Shown: positions 16,513 to 25,732, numbered from the stretch's first letter. The stretch is 64,000 nt of DNA from Thiothrix phosphatis (GCF_035668035.1 NZ_JAYMYJ010000145.1:1-64000); one strand, 5' to 3'. A program made the numbers and translations. The notes: generated by a model from the sequence alone, not told the origin.

Positions 16513-17349
16513 ATGTCTGAAAAATTGCCGATTATTGATTGCCGTACTTTTGATGCCTTTTGCTGTGGGCATCTTGCAGGGGCAAGCTCCATCCCTGCGG
16601 CGGAAATGCCCGCACGCATGCACGAATTGCCCAAAACCACCCAGCCGGTCGCCTTGTGCGGGGACGCCGCCAGCCTGCGGGCGGCCAGGGAATTTCTTGC
16701 CCGCAAAGGCTATCAGGTGGCGGGGCAGACCGAATGGACGCCGCAACTGGCCGCTGGCCTGCAAGCGCAAGGGCTGCTGGAAAGTGGTGAAGCGTCCCCG
16801 CGTCTGTGGCGGCCTGCGCCGTTGATTGCCCGTTTCGTGGATGAAATCGCCCCCACCCACGGCGTCATACCCGGCCAAGGGCTGGACATCGGCTGCGGTT
16901 CGGGCCGTGACATGACGTACTTGGCCATCCACGGCTGGGAAATGACCGGCATCGACGCCAGTGCGGAGGCGTTGCAGCGTGCCCAGGCGCTGGCCGTGAG
17001 CCAAGGCGTCGTTATCCGGACGGAATGCCGTGACCTGGAAACCGGCGCCGACCCGTTTGCGGATGTCGCCGCCGCCAGTGTTGATTTGGTTTGCGTCGCC
17101 CGCTACCTGCACCGCCCGCTGTTCCCCTGGATGCAGCGCCTGCTCAAACCGGGCGGCGTGGTGATTTACCAGACCTTTATGCAAGGCTGCGAACACAGCG
17201 TGGTTGGCCGTCCGCGCAACCCCAATTTCCTGCTCAGGCCGGGGGAGCTGGCGGAACATTTCGCCGGGGCGGAAATCCTGCTGGATGAAGTGGAAATCCT
17301 CGCCGACGGGCGCCCGGTTTCCGCTTTCATTTGCCGTTGGCGGGGTTGA
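16513..17349 (+). CDS. rhodanese-like domain fused to SAM-dependent methyltransferase
   Basis: A 278-residue two-domain protein. Residues 1-75 resemble a compact rhodanese domain (IIDCRTFDAFCCGHLAGASSI; active-loop C49 in ALCGDAASLRAA), which in active enzymes transfers sulfane sulfur. Residues 100-278 are a class I methyltransferase, with LDIGCGSGRD at 124-133 binding SAM, TGIDAS at 145-150 and a late LKPGGVVIYQTF strand. The methyltransferase half resembles TehB/thiopurine-type small-molecule methyltransferases. The ATG at 16513 (MSEKL) is preferred to an in-frame TTG at 16486. It ends four bases before the next gene. Possible role: methylation or detoxification of chalcogen or sulfur compounds. 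Confidence 0.82.
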   Translation: MSEKLPIIDCRTFDAFCCGHLAGASSIPAAEMPARMHELPKTTQPVALCGDAASLRAAREFLARKGYQVAGQTEWTPQLAAGLQAQGLLESGEASPRLWRPAPLIARFVDEIAPTHGVIPGQGLDIGCGSGRDMTYLAIHGWEMTGIDASAEALQRAQALAVSQGVVIRTECRDLETGADPFADVAAASVDLVCVARYLHRPLFPWMQRLLKPGGVVIYQTFMQGCEHSVVGRPRNPNFLLRPGELAEHFAGAEILLDEVEILADGRPVSAFICRWRG

Positions 17350-17352
17350 ACG

Positions 17353-19035
17353 ATGAAGCGTTTGCAATGGATGAAATTTTTGCCGCTCATCCTGCTGTGG
17401 GCAGCAGTGCAGACGCCAGCATGGGCGGCTGATGCTGGCATTGCCACCGCCCACCCGCTGGCGACCGCCGCCGCCAAGGAAACGCTCGGCCAAGGCGGCA
17501 ACGCCTTTGATGCGGCAGTGGCGGCGGCTGCCGCCTTGAGCGTGGTTGAACCATCCGGTTCCGGGTTGGGCGGCGGCGGCTTCTGGCTGCTGCATCGCGC
17601 TGAAGATGGCTTTGAAACCATGCTGGACGGGCGTGAAACTGCCCCCGCCGCCGCTACCCGCGATATGTATCTGGACGCCAAAGGCGAACCCGTTCCCAAT
17701 GCTTCCCTGGAAGGGCCGCTGTCCGCCGGGATTCCGGGCGTGCCTGCCGCATTGGATCACCTCGCCCGCCATTACGGCAAACTGCCGTTGTGCCAGTCGC
17801 TGGCTCCCGCCATCCGGTTGGCGCGGGACGGGTTTCCGGTGGACGAACCCATGCTTCGTCATCTGAGGTTCCGGGAGGAACTCCTGCGCCGTTACCCGGA
17901 AACCAGCCGTATCCTGCTGCCCGGCGGCAAACTGCCGGAAACCGGCCAGATTATCCGCCAGCCCGAGCTTGCCGCTACCCTGGAATTGCTGGCGGACAAA
18001 GGCCGCGCCGGGTTTTACGACGGTAAATTCGCAACAGAAATGGTTGCGGCGGTCAGGCAGGCGGGCGGCATTTGGTCGGTGGAGGATCTCAATCGCTACC
18101 AAGTGAAGGAGCGCGAACCCGTGCGCGGCGAATACCATGGTGTCAAGGTCACCAGCGCCGCGCCGCCTTCATCCGGCGGGGTGGTGTTGCTGGAAATGCT
18201 CAATATCCTTTCCGCCTACGACCTGCCAAAAGCGCCAGAGGCCCGGCGAGTGCATTGGGAAGCCGAAGCCATGCGCCGTGCCTACCGCGACCGCGCCGAC
18301 TATCTCGGCGACCCGGATGTTGTCACCCTGCCGCTCAAGCGCTTGCTCAACCCGGATTACGCCGCCAGCCTGCGCGCCACCATCCAGGATGATGCCGCCA
18401 CCCCCAGCGCCACGTTGCCGCTTGTGCCGGAAGCTGCCTCTGGCAAAGGCGTGGACACCACCCACTTTTCGGTTCTGGATCAGGACGGCAATCGCGTGGC
18501 CGCCACCTTGTCCATTAACTATCCGTTCGGTTCCGGCTTCATGCCGCCGGGAACGGGCGTGTTGCTGAACAATGAAATGGATGATTTCTCGATTCGCCCC
18601 GGTACGCCCAATGTCTACGGGCTGGTGGGGACGGAAGCCAACGCCATTGCGCCGGGCAAACGGATGCTGTCCAGCATGACGCCCACCTTCCTTGAGGACG
18701 GCAAGCGCGTCGCCATTCTCGGCACGCCAGGGGGCAGCCGCATCACCACCATGTTGCTGCTGGGGACGCTGGCGTTTGCTGAGGGGGAAAACGCCAGCCG
18801 CATCGTCAACCGCAGCCGTTTCCACCATCAGTACCTGCCCGATGTCATCCAGTATGAGCCGGATGCGCTGGACAGCGGCGTCCTGTCAGCCTTGCGGGGC
18901 ATGGGGCATACGCTGGAGCCAAAGCAGGATGTCTGGGGCAATATGCAGGCAGTGATTCTGGACAAGCAGACCGGTGCCGTGGATGCCGCCTCTGACGCGC
19001 GCGGCATCGGGCAGGCGCTCAGTATTACGCATTAG
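17353..19035 (+). CDS. ggt: gamma-glutamyltransferase
   Basis: A 560-residue periplasmic Ntn-hydrolase that removes the gamma-glutamyl group of glutathione and related compounds. The signal peptide is residues 1-25 (ending AWA). Family features are AFDAAVAAAAAL near 51-62, LDGRETAP with substrate-binding R94, and the autoprocessing site DTTHFSVLD, in which T369 would become the N-terminal nucleophile of the small subunit. Substrate-site segments NNEMDDF and LSSMTPTF follow. Length agrees with E. coli Ggt (580). It begins three bases after the rhodanese-methyltransferase stop, so the two are probably one operon. Confidence 0.94.
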   Translation: MKRLQWMKFLPLILLWAAVQTPAWAADAGIATAHPLATAAAKETLGQGGNAFDAAVAAAAALSVVEPSGSGLGGGGFWLLHRAEDGFETMLDGRETAPAAATRDMYLDAKGEPVPNASLEGPLSAGIPGVPAALDHLARHYGKLPLCQSLAPAIRLARDGFPVDEPMLRHLRFREELLRRYPETSRILLPGGKLPETGQIIRQPELAATLELLADKGRAGFYDGKFATEMVAAVRQAGGIWSVEDLNRYQVKEREPVRGEYHGVKVTSAAPPSSGGVVLLEMLNILSAYDLPKAPEARRVHWEAEAMRRAYRDRADYLGDPDVVTLPLKRLLNPDYAASLRATIQDDAATPSATLPLVPEAASGKGVDTTHFSVLDQDGNRVAATLSINYPFGSGFMPPGTGVLLNNEMDDFSIRPGTPNVYGLVGTEANAIAPGKRMLSSMTPTFLEDGKRVAILGTPGGSRITTMLLLGTLAFAEGENASRIVNRSRFHHQYLPDVIQYEPDALDSGVLSALRGMGHTLEPKQDVWGNMQAVILDKQTGAVDAASDARGIGQALSITH

Positions 19036-19110
19036 GCCAAGGGGCGGGCGGCGGCGGAACATGCTATAACGGCGTCAACCCTCTAACCCCAATAGCGAGA
19101 TTGGCCTGCC

Positions 19111-20367
19111 ATGTCATTGCTCAACCTGCAAAGCCTGCTTGGATTTTTTGTTTTATTGTTGATCGCGTGGCTGTTCAGCGAAAACCGCCGGGTGGTGGAT
19201 TGGCGTCTGTTGCTGGCCGGTTCGCTGCTGCAATTTGCGCTGGCGGCGTTGCTGCTGAAGTGGCAGGCGCTGCATCAGGTGTTGTCCGGCCTGAATGGTG
19301 CGGTGCTGGCGTTGCAGGCTGCGACGGAACAGGCGACTGCCTTCACGTTCGGATACCTGGGCGGTGCGCCGTTGCCGTTTGAGGAAACCCAGCCGGGGGC
19401 GAGTTTTATCCTGGCCTTCCACGCCTTGCCGCTGGTGATTGTGGTCAGCGCCCTGACATCCATCCTGACCTATTGGCGGGTGTTGCCGCGCATTATCCAG
19501 GTGTTTTCGCTGCTGTTGGAGCGGTCACTTGGCGTTTCCGGCAGCGTTGGCTTGAGCACGGCGGCCAATATTTTCGTCGGCATGGTGGAAGCGCCGCTGT
19601 TTATCCGCCCGTGGCTGGGGCGCTTGAGCCGCAGTGAGTTGTTCATTGTCATGACGGCGGGGATGGCGACCATCGCCGGTACGGTGCTGGTGCTGTACGC
19701 CAGCATTCTGGGGCAGGTTTTGCCGGATGCGGTCGGGCATCTGTTGATCGCCTCACTGATCAGCGCGCCCGCTGCGATTGTGGTGGCACGCCTGATGACG
19801 CCGGAAACCGGCATGGGCCATACGGTGGACATTGACATTCCCCAGACCGCCAGCAGCACCATGGATGCCTTGACCCAGGGCGCACAGAGCGGCCTGCAAT
19901 TGTTCCTCAACATTATCGCTATGCTGTTGGTGTTGGTGGCGCTGGTGCATTTGGCCAACGGCATGCTGGGGTTGCTGCCGGAGGTGGGGGGAGCGGCAAT
20001 TACCCTGGAGCGTTTGTTGGGGTATGTGATGGCTCCGGTGGTTTGGCTGATGGGTGTGCCGTGGTCAGAGGCGCAAGCCGCTGGCGCGCTGATGGGCGTC
20101 AAGACTGTGCTCAACGAACTCATCGCCTACCTGCAACTGGCGCAGTTGCCGCCGGATGCGCTCAGTCTGCGTTCGCGTCTGATCATGACTTATGCGCTGT
20201 GCGGGTTCGCCAATTTCGGCAGCCTTGGCATCATGATTGCGGGCCTGACCACCATGGCTCCCGAACGCCGGGATGAAGTGCTGGCGTTGGGGGGCAGGAG
20301 CATCATCGCCGGTACGCTGGCGACCTGCTGCACCGGTGCCGTGGTCGGGGCGCTTACCAGCGCTTGA
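19111..20367 (+). CDS. concentrative nucleoside transporter (NupC/CNT family)
   Basis: A 418-residue inner-membrane Na+ or H+-coupled nucleoside importer. It has several hydrophobic helices, a GASFILAFHALPLVIVVSAL segment near 95-115, VGLSTAANIFVGMVEAPLFIRPWL near 145-170 (CNT core with the EAP motif), MTAGMATIAGTVL near 180, and the end CGFANFGSLGIMIAGLTTMAPERRDEV. A possible -10 box TATAAC precedes it at 19064. It converges with the pseudokinase gene, the two stops separated by 10 bases. Confidence 0.93.
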   Translation: MSLLNLQSLLGFFVLLLIAWLFSENRRVVDWRLLLAGSLLQFALAALLLKWQALHQVLSGLNGAVLALQAATEQATAFTFGYLGGAPLPFEETQPGASFILAFHALPLVIVVSALTSILTYWRVLPRIIQVFSLLLERSLGVSGSVGLSTAANIFVGMVEAPLFIRPWLGRLSRSELFIVMTAGMATIAGTVLVLYASILGQVLPDAVGHLLIASLISAPAAIVVARLMTPETGMGHTVDIDIPQTASSTMDALTQGAQSGLQLFLNIIAMLLVLVALVHLANGMLGLLPEVGGAAITLERLLGYVMAPVVWLMGVPWSEAQAAGALMGVKTVLNELIAYLQLAQLPPDALSLRSRLIMTYALCGFANFGSLGIMIAGLTTMAPERRDEVLALGGRSIIAGTLATCCTGAVVGALTSA

Positions 20368-20377
20368 AGCGGTGGGT

Positions 20378-22735
20378 CTAGCGGTTTTGTTTGCCTTTTG
20401 TCGAAAGCCCTTCGTCGATCACATCCAACGGCACCTCGATCAGGTTGGGCACGTCCGGTGTAAAGGTGTTGCCATTGCCGCTGGCGTTGGCAGGCACTTC
20501 AAAGGTGACGGTTTTCGGGGGCGCGGCGGGTGTGGGCGCAGGCGGGGTGTCGAGCCGTACCGGCGGCAATTCTGTCGTGACCGGCGCGGGGGTCACCCTT
20601 GTTCCTGGCGGAATCTCCCGTGCGCTTTGGACGGGGATGTCAGCGGGCACATGAATTTCCACTGGGGCAGCCTGTGCAGCGGCTTCGGCAGCTTCCGGGT
20701 TTTCCGTTTCATGCGTTGGCTCCGCCGCTGTTGGGGAACGCCTGATCGTGTTGGTTGCGGGTTCTGCGCTGGTTTCTGCGGGAGCCTGGGGGCGGCTGGT
20801 CACGCTATTGGAGGCGGCTCCCGAGGTGGTGGGCGCAGGTTTGCTGGCGGTTGCCGAGGCGGGTGTGCCTGCATCCTCCTCCGGTTCTGAGCCTGGTTTG
20901 AAAACGCCCATCGCCAGTGTGTCGCGGAAACGTTTTTCCAGGGCGATCTGTTCTTCCACCAAGCCTTCCAGCTTGTACTTGCTGATGAGGGACTGGCTGT
21001 GGTCCAGCCAAGTGCGGGCAGTGTCGGTGTCGCGCTTTTGCAGGGAGGAAACGGCTTTTTCCTGTTGCAGGGTGGCGACTTTCGTCATCAATGAGCGCGC
21101 TTCCGGCTGGTTGGGGGATTTGTCCAGCAGGGTGCTGAGGTAAGAGACAGCGCTTTCGCTGCGTTCATCGCTGTCGTTCAGGTTGCCCAGTTCAATGGCG
21201 TGCTGGGCGCGCTCCAGGTAGTCCGCGCTGTCTGCATCCACATTGTTTACGCCGGTGGTGGCGTTATCGGTGGCTTGCGCCGCCTCGCGTTGGGTTTGTT
21301 CCAGGCTGACTTGCCGTTTCAGGCTGTCGTTAAGGGTAAACTCGGTGATCAGCCGGTCGGTGGCGGCCAGCAATTTGCCCGCTTCTTCAGCTTTGCCAAC
21401 CGCCAACTGGTTTTCGGCTTCCGTTTGCTGGTCGTTGACCATTTGCGCCAGCAGCTTGCGGGTTTTGATGTTGTCAGGTTCCAGCATCACGGCTTTGCGC
21501 AGGAAGTCAATGGCGGCGGGGCTGTTCGGGTCGGTGCTGGCCAGCTTGCCCTTGCGGATAGCGTCCGCTGCTTTTTCCTGTAGGCTGTTGAGGTCGTTGT
21601 CGCCATCAAGCGTTTGCCCGGCCACAGCGCTGTCAGCAGCAGGCTTGTCGCCATGCTGGGCGATGCTGGCTTGGTTTTCGGCGGTTCCAACCCCTTGTGT
21701 ATTGAGTGGGGCAGTGTTTTCCGCGTCAGGGGAATGGCCCGTATTGCTTTCCTGCAACGGCAACGCTTGTTCCTCATGCTTGTTGGAGGGGCCAAGGCTG
21801 GATAGCAGGTGGTAGGTGCTGAAGGCGACAGCCCCAGCGGAAACCAGTGCAGCGATTGGCAGCAGCAGTTTGCGCTTTTGCTTGCGTTGCAGGGTGCGCA
21901 GCAGTGCCGCAGGATTTTTTTGCCGCGCACTGCGCTTCAGGTTTAGCCCCTGTTGCAGCGTCTGCCAGGCGTCAGGACGCAGTTTGCGGATGCTGACCGG
22001 CGAAATGTTGCGCACGGTGGCTTCCAATGTGCTTTGCTTGCCGAATGGTGTTTCGCCTTGTAACAGGTGGTAAGCGATACAGGCGATGGAAAAGGTGTCG
22101 TCTTCCGCCACCGGCAGGTCGCCCAGCAGCACTTCCGGGCTGATGTGGCCGGAATGCAGGGTGTGGCGGCTACGGTCAGTCGGGTTGCTGTTGTAAGCGG
22201 CCCGCAACGCCGCCACGACCGGGGCGGTCAGCAGGCAGGGGATTTTTCCGCCCAACAGCACGGAGCCTGGCTCCAGATAACCGTAGACGCCTTCCGGGCG
22301 CTGGTTGGCGATGGCGCTGGCAAGGCCGTCAAGCAATTCCATGGCGTCCGGCACCGGCATGCCGCGCTCATCCAGTTCGGACAGCCGCTCGGACAGCAGC
22401 ATGCCGCCAATATTCCGCATCACCATCCAGCGGGAGCCATCAGCAGTTTTGCCATCATCGGTGACCTGCGGCATGGCGGGCATCGGTTTTTGGTAAGTTG
22501 GCAAAATGTGGCCGAACACTTGCTCAAACACCGGGTTTTGCGCCAGTGCGGGCAGCAAGATGAAAACCAATACATTGATCTGGTCGCCCTCATGGGCGGG
22601 TTTCAGATCCTGCGCCCAGTACAGTTTGCCAAGCGCTGTTTCCGCCATGCAGCGGCGTAGCGCATAGCGTTCCTGCAAGATTGGCAGATCCTGCGCCTTG
22701 CTGGTTTCCAAGGTGGGCTGGTTTGAGAATGGCAT
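20378..22735 (-). CDS. membrane-anchored pseudokinase with extended C-terminal arm
   Basis: A 785-residue protein. Residues 23-285 resemble a Ser/Thr kinase fold: RYALRRCMAETALGKLYWAQD is the N-lobe glycine-loop region, SPEVLLGD near 199-206 fits the APE segment, and DDTFSIACIAYHLLQGETPF at 212-231 is a well kept helix F. Catalytic residues are missing: the beta-3 lysine position reads VLVFIL, the HRDLKPxN loop reads YGYLEPGSVLL and the DFG place reads CLLTA. A membrane helix spans 289-311. Residues 312-785 are presumably periplasmic, with TPR/helical segments (about 380-600) and a proline/alanine/threonine-rich tail with short PVEIHVPADIP-like strands. Probably a pseudokinase sensor or scaffold; partner unknown. 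Confidence 0.75.
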   Translation of the reverse strand: MPFSNQPTLETSKAQDLPILQERYALRRCMAETALGKLYWAQDLKPAHEGDQINVLVFILLPALAQNPVFEQVFGHILPTYQKPMPAMPQVTDDGKTADGSRWMVMRNIGGMLLSERLSELDERGMPVPDAMELLDGLASAIANQRPEGVYGYLEPGSVLLGGKIPCLLTAPVVAALRAAYNSNPTDRSRHTLHSGHISPEVLLGDLPVAEDDTFSIACIAYHLLQGETPFGKQSTLEATVRNISPVSIRKLRPDAWQTLQQGLNLKRSARQKNPAALLRTLQRKQKRKLLLPIAALVSAGAVAFSTYHLLSSLGPSNKHEEQALPLQESNTGHSPDAENTAPLNTQGVGTAENQASIAQHGDKPAADSAVAGQTLDGDNDLNSLQEKAADAIRKGKLASTDPNSPAAIDFLRKAVMLEPDNIKTRKLLAQMVNDQQTEAENQLAVGKAEEAGKLLAATDRLITEFTLNDSLKRQVSLEQTQREAAQATDNATTGVNNVDADSADYLERAQHAIELGNLNDSDERSESAVSYLSTLLDKSPNQPEARSLMTKVATLQQEKAVSSLQKRDTDTARTWLDHSQSLISKYKLEGLVEEQIALEKRFRDTLAMGVFKPGSEPEEDAGTPASATASKPAPTTSGAASNSVTSRPQAPAETSAEPATNTIRRSPTAAEPTHETENPEAAEAAAQAAPVEIHVPADIPVQSAREIPPGTRVTPAPVTTELPPVRLDTPPAPTPAAPPKTVTFEVPANASGNGNTFTPDVPNLIEVPLDVIDEGLSTKGKQNR

Positions 22736-22781
22736 AATGCAAAAACTCCGCGATTCCGCCGCTGGTCATAAAAATTGGGTG

Positions 22782-22787
22782 ATTATA
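22782..22787 (-). promoter_or_regulatory. -10 box for the pseudokinase gene
   Basis: TATAAT on the minus strand lies about 47 bases upstream of the ATG at 22735, in the 145-base gap from the preceding minus-strand gene. A good -35 is not seen at 17-18 bases. It suggests the pseudokinase has its own promoter. Confidence 0.4.
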
Positions 22788-22880
22788 GAGGATTACGCCG
22801 TTTGCGCACACTTTTATGACGCAATGCAGCAAATCCCTTGCCATGGTTTGGGAAGGGTTGTCATCAAAGCTTATACTAGA

Positions 22881-24374
22881 TTATTTTTTATTCAAAACAC
22901 TTTCATGGAATAGCTGCCCTACGGGTTCCAGCGCAATCAGTTCATCGGCACCACCACGGATGGTGGTGACCATATGGGGTGGGACGAACGCGCCTGCACC
23001 TTGCGCTTTCGGTGCCACGATCTGATGGGCGGCCTGTAATTCCGGAGCGATGGCGGCGCGGAACGCATCGTAGGTGGGGTAATTTTTGCGGATTTTTCCC
23101 ACCAATGTATCAAACAGCATCACCAGTTGGGGGGGCGGCGGGTTGCTGCGGCTGAAACCCATCGAGTGGAAAATTCCCGGCCTCAACCACAGCAGCAGTT
23201 CCGCCTGTGCATTGGAGACATCCCAAGTTTCACGCCCTTGGCGCGGGATGGCGGTTTTGACGAAATGGTCGATCATGTCAGCCGTGTCCCATGGGCGGAA
23301 CACCAACCCCCCGCCGGTCAGCGGCCTGCCCGGCAGGCGTTCCTTGAGCGGTTGCAGCCAATCAGGGGCAGGCTCCATCGCCACCAGCCGGTTCTGTTCG
23401 GCATTCTGCATATAGCCGTCAGGGCCGTTGCCGTAATAGTCCAGATGTTTGCCGTTTTTCCAGAAATCGGTGCCTTCGTTGAGCAGCGGTTTGACCTTGG
23501 CCCACTTGTCGGCCCCAAACAGCGCGTTGACGCCCGCTTGGTTCAGCGGTGCGTTCAGGCCGAGATTGAGGGAAAGGTGCATGCCTGCTTCGGAGCAATA
23601 CACTTGTTCGGCTTGGCTGTGCAGCGTCGCCAGCGCATTGCGGTCGCCCAGCACGGCGTTGATGACGTGACCGCCGAATTCGACCACCTTGGCGTAGGTG
23701 TTGGTCATCAGATTGTCGTTGCCGTTGTAGTCGGGCGGGAATTTGGTCACTTTTTGCAGCAACATTGCCCAGGTGCGGATATTGTTGATATAGGCGCGCT
23801 GTTCGCCCGGCCCGAGGTCGCCGAGGAATTTCACCCGCCACAGCAGGGAAGGGTAATCCTGCGGGTTGACGTGCCCCGCCGAATGCTGGTTGGCGTAGCT
23901 GCGTGGGCTGTCGGTGGCAACCATGCCATCGTCCACGCCGATGTAGTTGCGGATGTGGGTGATGCTGAACTTGAGCATCTCCAGCCCTTTTTCCTCGTCC
24001 AGAAAAATGGGCTGGGCGATCTGCCGGTTGCCGGGGTTGTGGTGGGAGGAGCCGATATACCATTCGCCCGGCAGGATGAAGCGCAGCAGGTCGCGTTGCC
24101 GGGTTTTCCAGTCATTGTTGTAGGCGATCAGGCGCAGGTCGCTGTCGGTATGGATGTGGGTGGGGACTTCCTGCCACTGGCCGCCGACCTCGATCAGTTT
24201 GGTCACCAGGCTGCGGTTGGTCTTGAGGCCGCTGTCTTTCCACAGCGCCTGCGCCGCCGCCGGGTTGATGCCGTACAGGGATGGGGCCAGCGGACGGTCG
24301 TAACGTTCTTGCGGATGCTGGAGATACCAGTCATTGGCTTGCGCCAGGGTCATGGTGGTAAGTTGCGGGGCCAT
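22881..24374 (-). CDS. uncharacterised protein with single Cys in a CSEA motif (possible papain-like hydrolase)
   Basis: I do not recognise this 497-residue protein. It has no signal peptide or membrane helix and is rich in Trp, Asn and His. It has exactly one cysteine, C260, in QVYCSEAGMHLSLN, preceded by GGHVINAVL with H236. A histidine before a CSE-type cysteine is the order seen in permuted NlpC/P60 (YaeF/YiiX-like) enzymes, so a cysteine hydrolase or transferase is one hypothesis. Other conspicuous segments are GEWYIGSSHHNPGN near 103-116, RTWAMLLQKVTKFPPDYNGN and LVFRPWDTADMIDHFV. GGGAG before the ATG supports the start. The lipoprotein gene upstream ends 15 bases away, so the two form an operon. 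Confidence 0.6.
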   Translation of the reverse strand: MAPQLTTMTLAQANDWYLQHPQERYDRPLAPSLYGINPAAAQALWKDSGLKTNRSLVTKLIEVGGQWQEVPTHIHTDSDLRLIAYNNDWKTRQRDLLRFILPGEWYIGSSHHNPGNRQIAQPIFLDEEKGLEMLKFSITHIRNYIGVDDGMVATDSPRSYANQHSAGHVNPQDYPSLLWRVKFLGDLGPGEQRAYINNIRTWAMLLQKVTKFPPDYNGNDNLMTNTYAKVVEFGGHVINAVLGDRNALATLHSQAEQVYCSEAGMHLSLNLGLNAPLNQAGVNALFGADKWAKVKPLLNEGTDFWKNGKHLDYYGNGPDGYMQNAEQNRLVAMEPAPDWLQPLKERLPGRPLTGGGLVFRPWDTADMIDHFVKTAIPRQGRETWDVSNAQAELLLWLRPGIFHSMGFSRSNPPPPQLVMLFDTLVGKIRKNYPTYDAFRAAIAPELQAAHQIVAPKAQGAGAFVPPHMVTTIRGGADELIALEPVGQLFHESVLNKK

Positions 24375-24389
24375 AGGAATCTCCCGTGT

Positions 24390-25265
24390 TTACTGTGGTT
24401 GCTGGGTGGCGGAATTGATGCGCTGATACTGGTTGACGTTGCCCGTGCCAGTCAGCAGGGACAGCTCCAGGGTTTCGCCGTCGGCGGTCAGGATGGCGTA
24501 GCACAGCATGTCTTTGCCCTGGACTTGCAGGCAAGGCGTTTCCTCCATTGTCTTGCCGCAGGCTTCAGGGCAGGAGGCCAGCACTTCATAGGCGCTGGAG
24601 TCGAGTTGCTTGCCGTCATAAATGTCGCGGTAACTGTTTTCATCAATGCTCAGATGGGCTTTGGGATCCTGGGTGGACTGCCAGTCGCCGATCAGGTTTT
24701 CACCCAGCATGGAAAGGTCGAGGCCATTGTCGCCATCACCGCTGCTGTTGCTTTGTTCGACGATGTCATTGGAGGTCTGTTCGGCGTTGGTGATCGCATC
24801 CTTGACATTGGCGCAGTCAGTTTCCTTTAAGACATCGGTAAATTGCAGGCTGGCGGGATCCTTGACCACCATGACGCCATTGTCTTCAACCAGTTCGCCG
24901 CTGCCTTGCAGGAGCCTGTCGCTTTCCAGTTTGAAGTAGGTTTCCTCGGTCTGGATGGTGCCTTCGATCATGTAGGTGTGGCTGGCCTTGATCAGGCCAT
25001 CGCTGATTTCACCGTTGAGCACACCGTGGGAGCCATCTTTTTCAGATGGCTCCCACGCGTAATAGCCGGAAATGGCATTGCCGTCCTGCTGGATCTGGAT
25101 GGCGGTGAGGTCTTTGCCCTCCAGCATGGAAAAGCAGCGGGTGCGCGCACTGGCTTCCTCCTTGTCCGGTGGCGCGCTGGCGGCAGGCTGTTCCGTCTTG
25201 CTGTCATCACAGGCGGCCAACAGGGCGGCTGCCCCCAATAGGATGGCGCGTATGGAATCTGTCAT
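24390..25265 (-). CDS. putative lipoprotein of unknown function
   Basis: A 291-residue protein with a lipoprotein signal (MTDSIRAILLGAAALLAAC) and lipidated C19; D20 and D21 following the cysteine would favour inner-membrane retention by the +2 rule. The mature part shows two similar beta-rich halves: GKDLTAIQIQQDGNAISGYYAW near 40-60 and IGDWQSTQDPKAHLSIDENSY near 195-215, the second reminiscent of small lipocalin or META-like stress domains. Several cysteines occur in the second half (CPEACGK, CLQVQGKDMLC). The ATG at 25265 is preferred to a GTG at 25280 because GAGGAAG lies 7 bases before it. It is upstream of, and probably co-transcribed with, the single-cysteine protein. Confidence 0.7.
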   Translation of the reverse strand: MTDSIRAILLGAAALLAACDDSKTEQPAASAPPDKEEASARTRCFSMLEGKDLTAIQIQQDGNAISGYYAWEPSEKDGSHGVLNGEISDGLIKASHTYMIEGTIQTEETYFKLESDRLLQGSGELVEDNGVMVVKDPASLQFTDVLKETDCANVKDAITNAEQTSNDIVEQSNSSGDGDNGLDLSMLGENLIGDWQSTQDPKAHLSIDENSYRDIYDGKQLDSSAYEVLASCPEACGKTMEETPCLQVQGKDMLCYAILTADGETLELSLLTGTGNVNQYQRINSATQQPQ

Positions 25266-25360
25266 GGGTGTCTTCCTCACAATTTTGTTTGGTGGTTTTC
25301 AGCAATGCCAGGGGATCGAAAAGGTATCAGTCGTAATGATTGAGTATAGCGCAGAGTTGT

Positions 25361-25681
25361 TTATACGGGCCGCCAGCGGAAGCGTTTCAGGTTGATTTTG
25401 GCGTTGGCATCAAATTCCACGCCTTCCGCTTCCAGCAGGCGGCGCTGGTGCAGTTCACCACCGGGATAAGCGCGTCCGAGACTGATTGCACCCCGGGCGT
25501 TGATGACGCGCTGCCACGGCACATCGGAAAACTCCGTCAGGGCGTGCAGGGCGTAGCCAACCAGGCGGGCGTGGCCGGGCAAGCCCGCAAGGGCGGCCAC
25601 ATCGCCGTAAGTGGCGACATGGCCGGGAGGGATTTGCCGCACAATGGCGTAAATGCGCTGGTGTTTTCCGGGGAGCTCCAT
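25361..25681 (-). CDS. alkyltransferase-like protein (ATL/YbaZ)
   Basis: A 106-residue MGMT-fold protein. The active-site PCHRV of true O6-alkylguanine alkyltransferases reads PWQRV with W56, the diagnostic substitution of ATL proteins. It binds O6-alkylguanine lesions and hands them to nucleotide excision repair instead of removing the alkyl group itself. Y25 in ATYGDVAALAG (base-flipping tyrosine), ARLVGYAL with the arginine finger R39, and NARGAISL are all kept. Length equals that of single-domain ATLs. Confidence 0.92.
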   Translation of the reverse strand: MELPGKHQRIYAIVRQIPPGHVATYGDVAALAGLPGHARLVGYALHALTEFSDVPWQRVINARGAISLGRAYPGGELHQRRLLEAEGVEFDANAKINLKRFRWRPV

Positions 25682-25732
25682 GCCTGCAATGTAGCATGAA
25701 GCCCTGTCACCAGCCAGTAAGGTGGGTTAGGG

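Noticed and set aside
16504..18138. 544-codon minus-strand frame opposite the methyltransferase and ggt
   Set aside because: Shadow of two well supported plus-strand genes; no motifs, and composition typical of antisense GC-rich frames.
23127..24830. 567-codon plus-strand frame opposite the single-cysteine protein
   Set aside because: Low-complexity Val/Gly/His-rich translation without motifs; the minus strand has ribosome sites and operon spacing.
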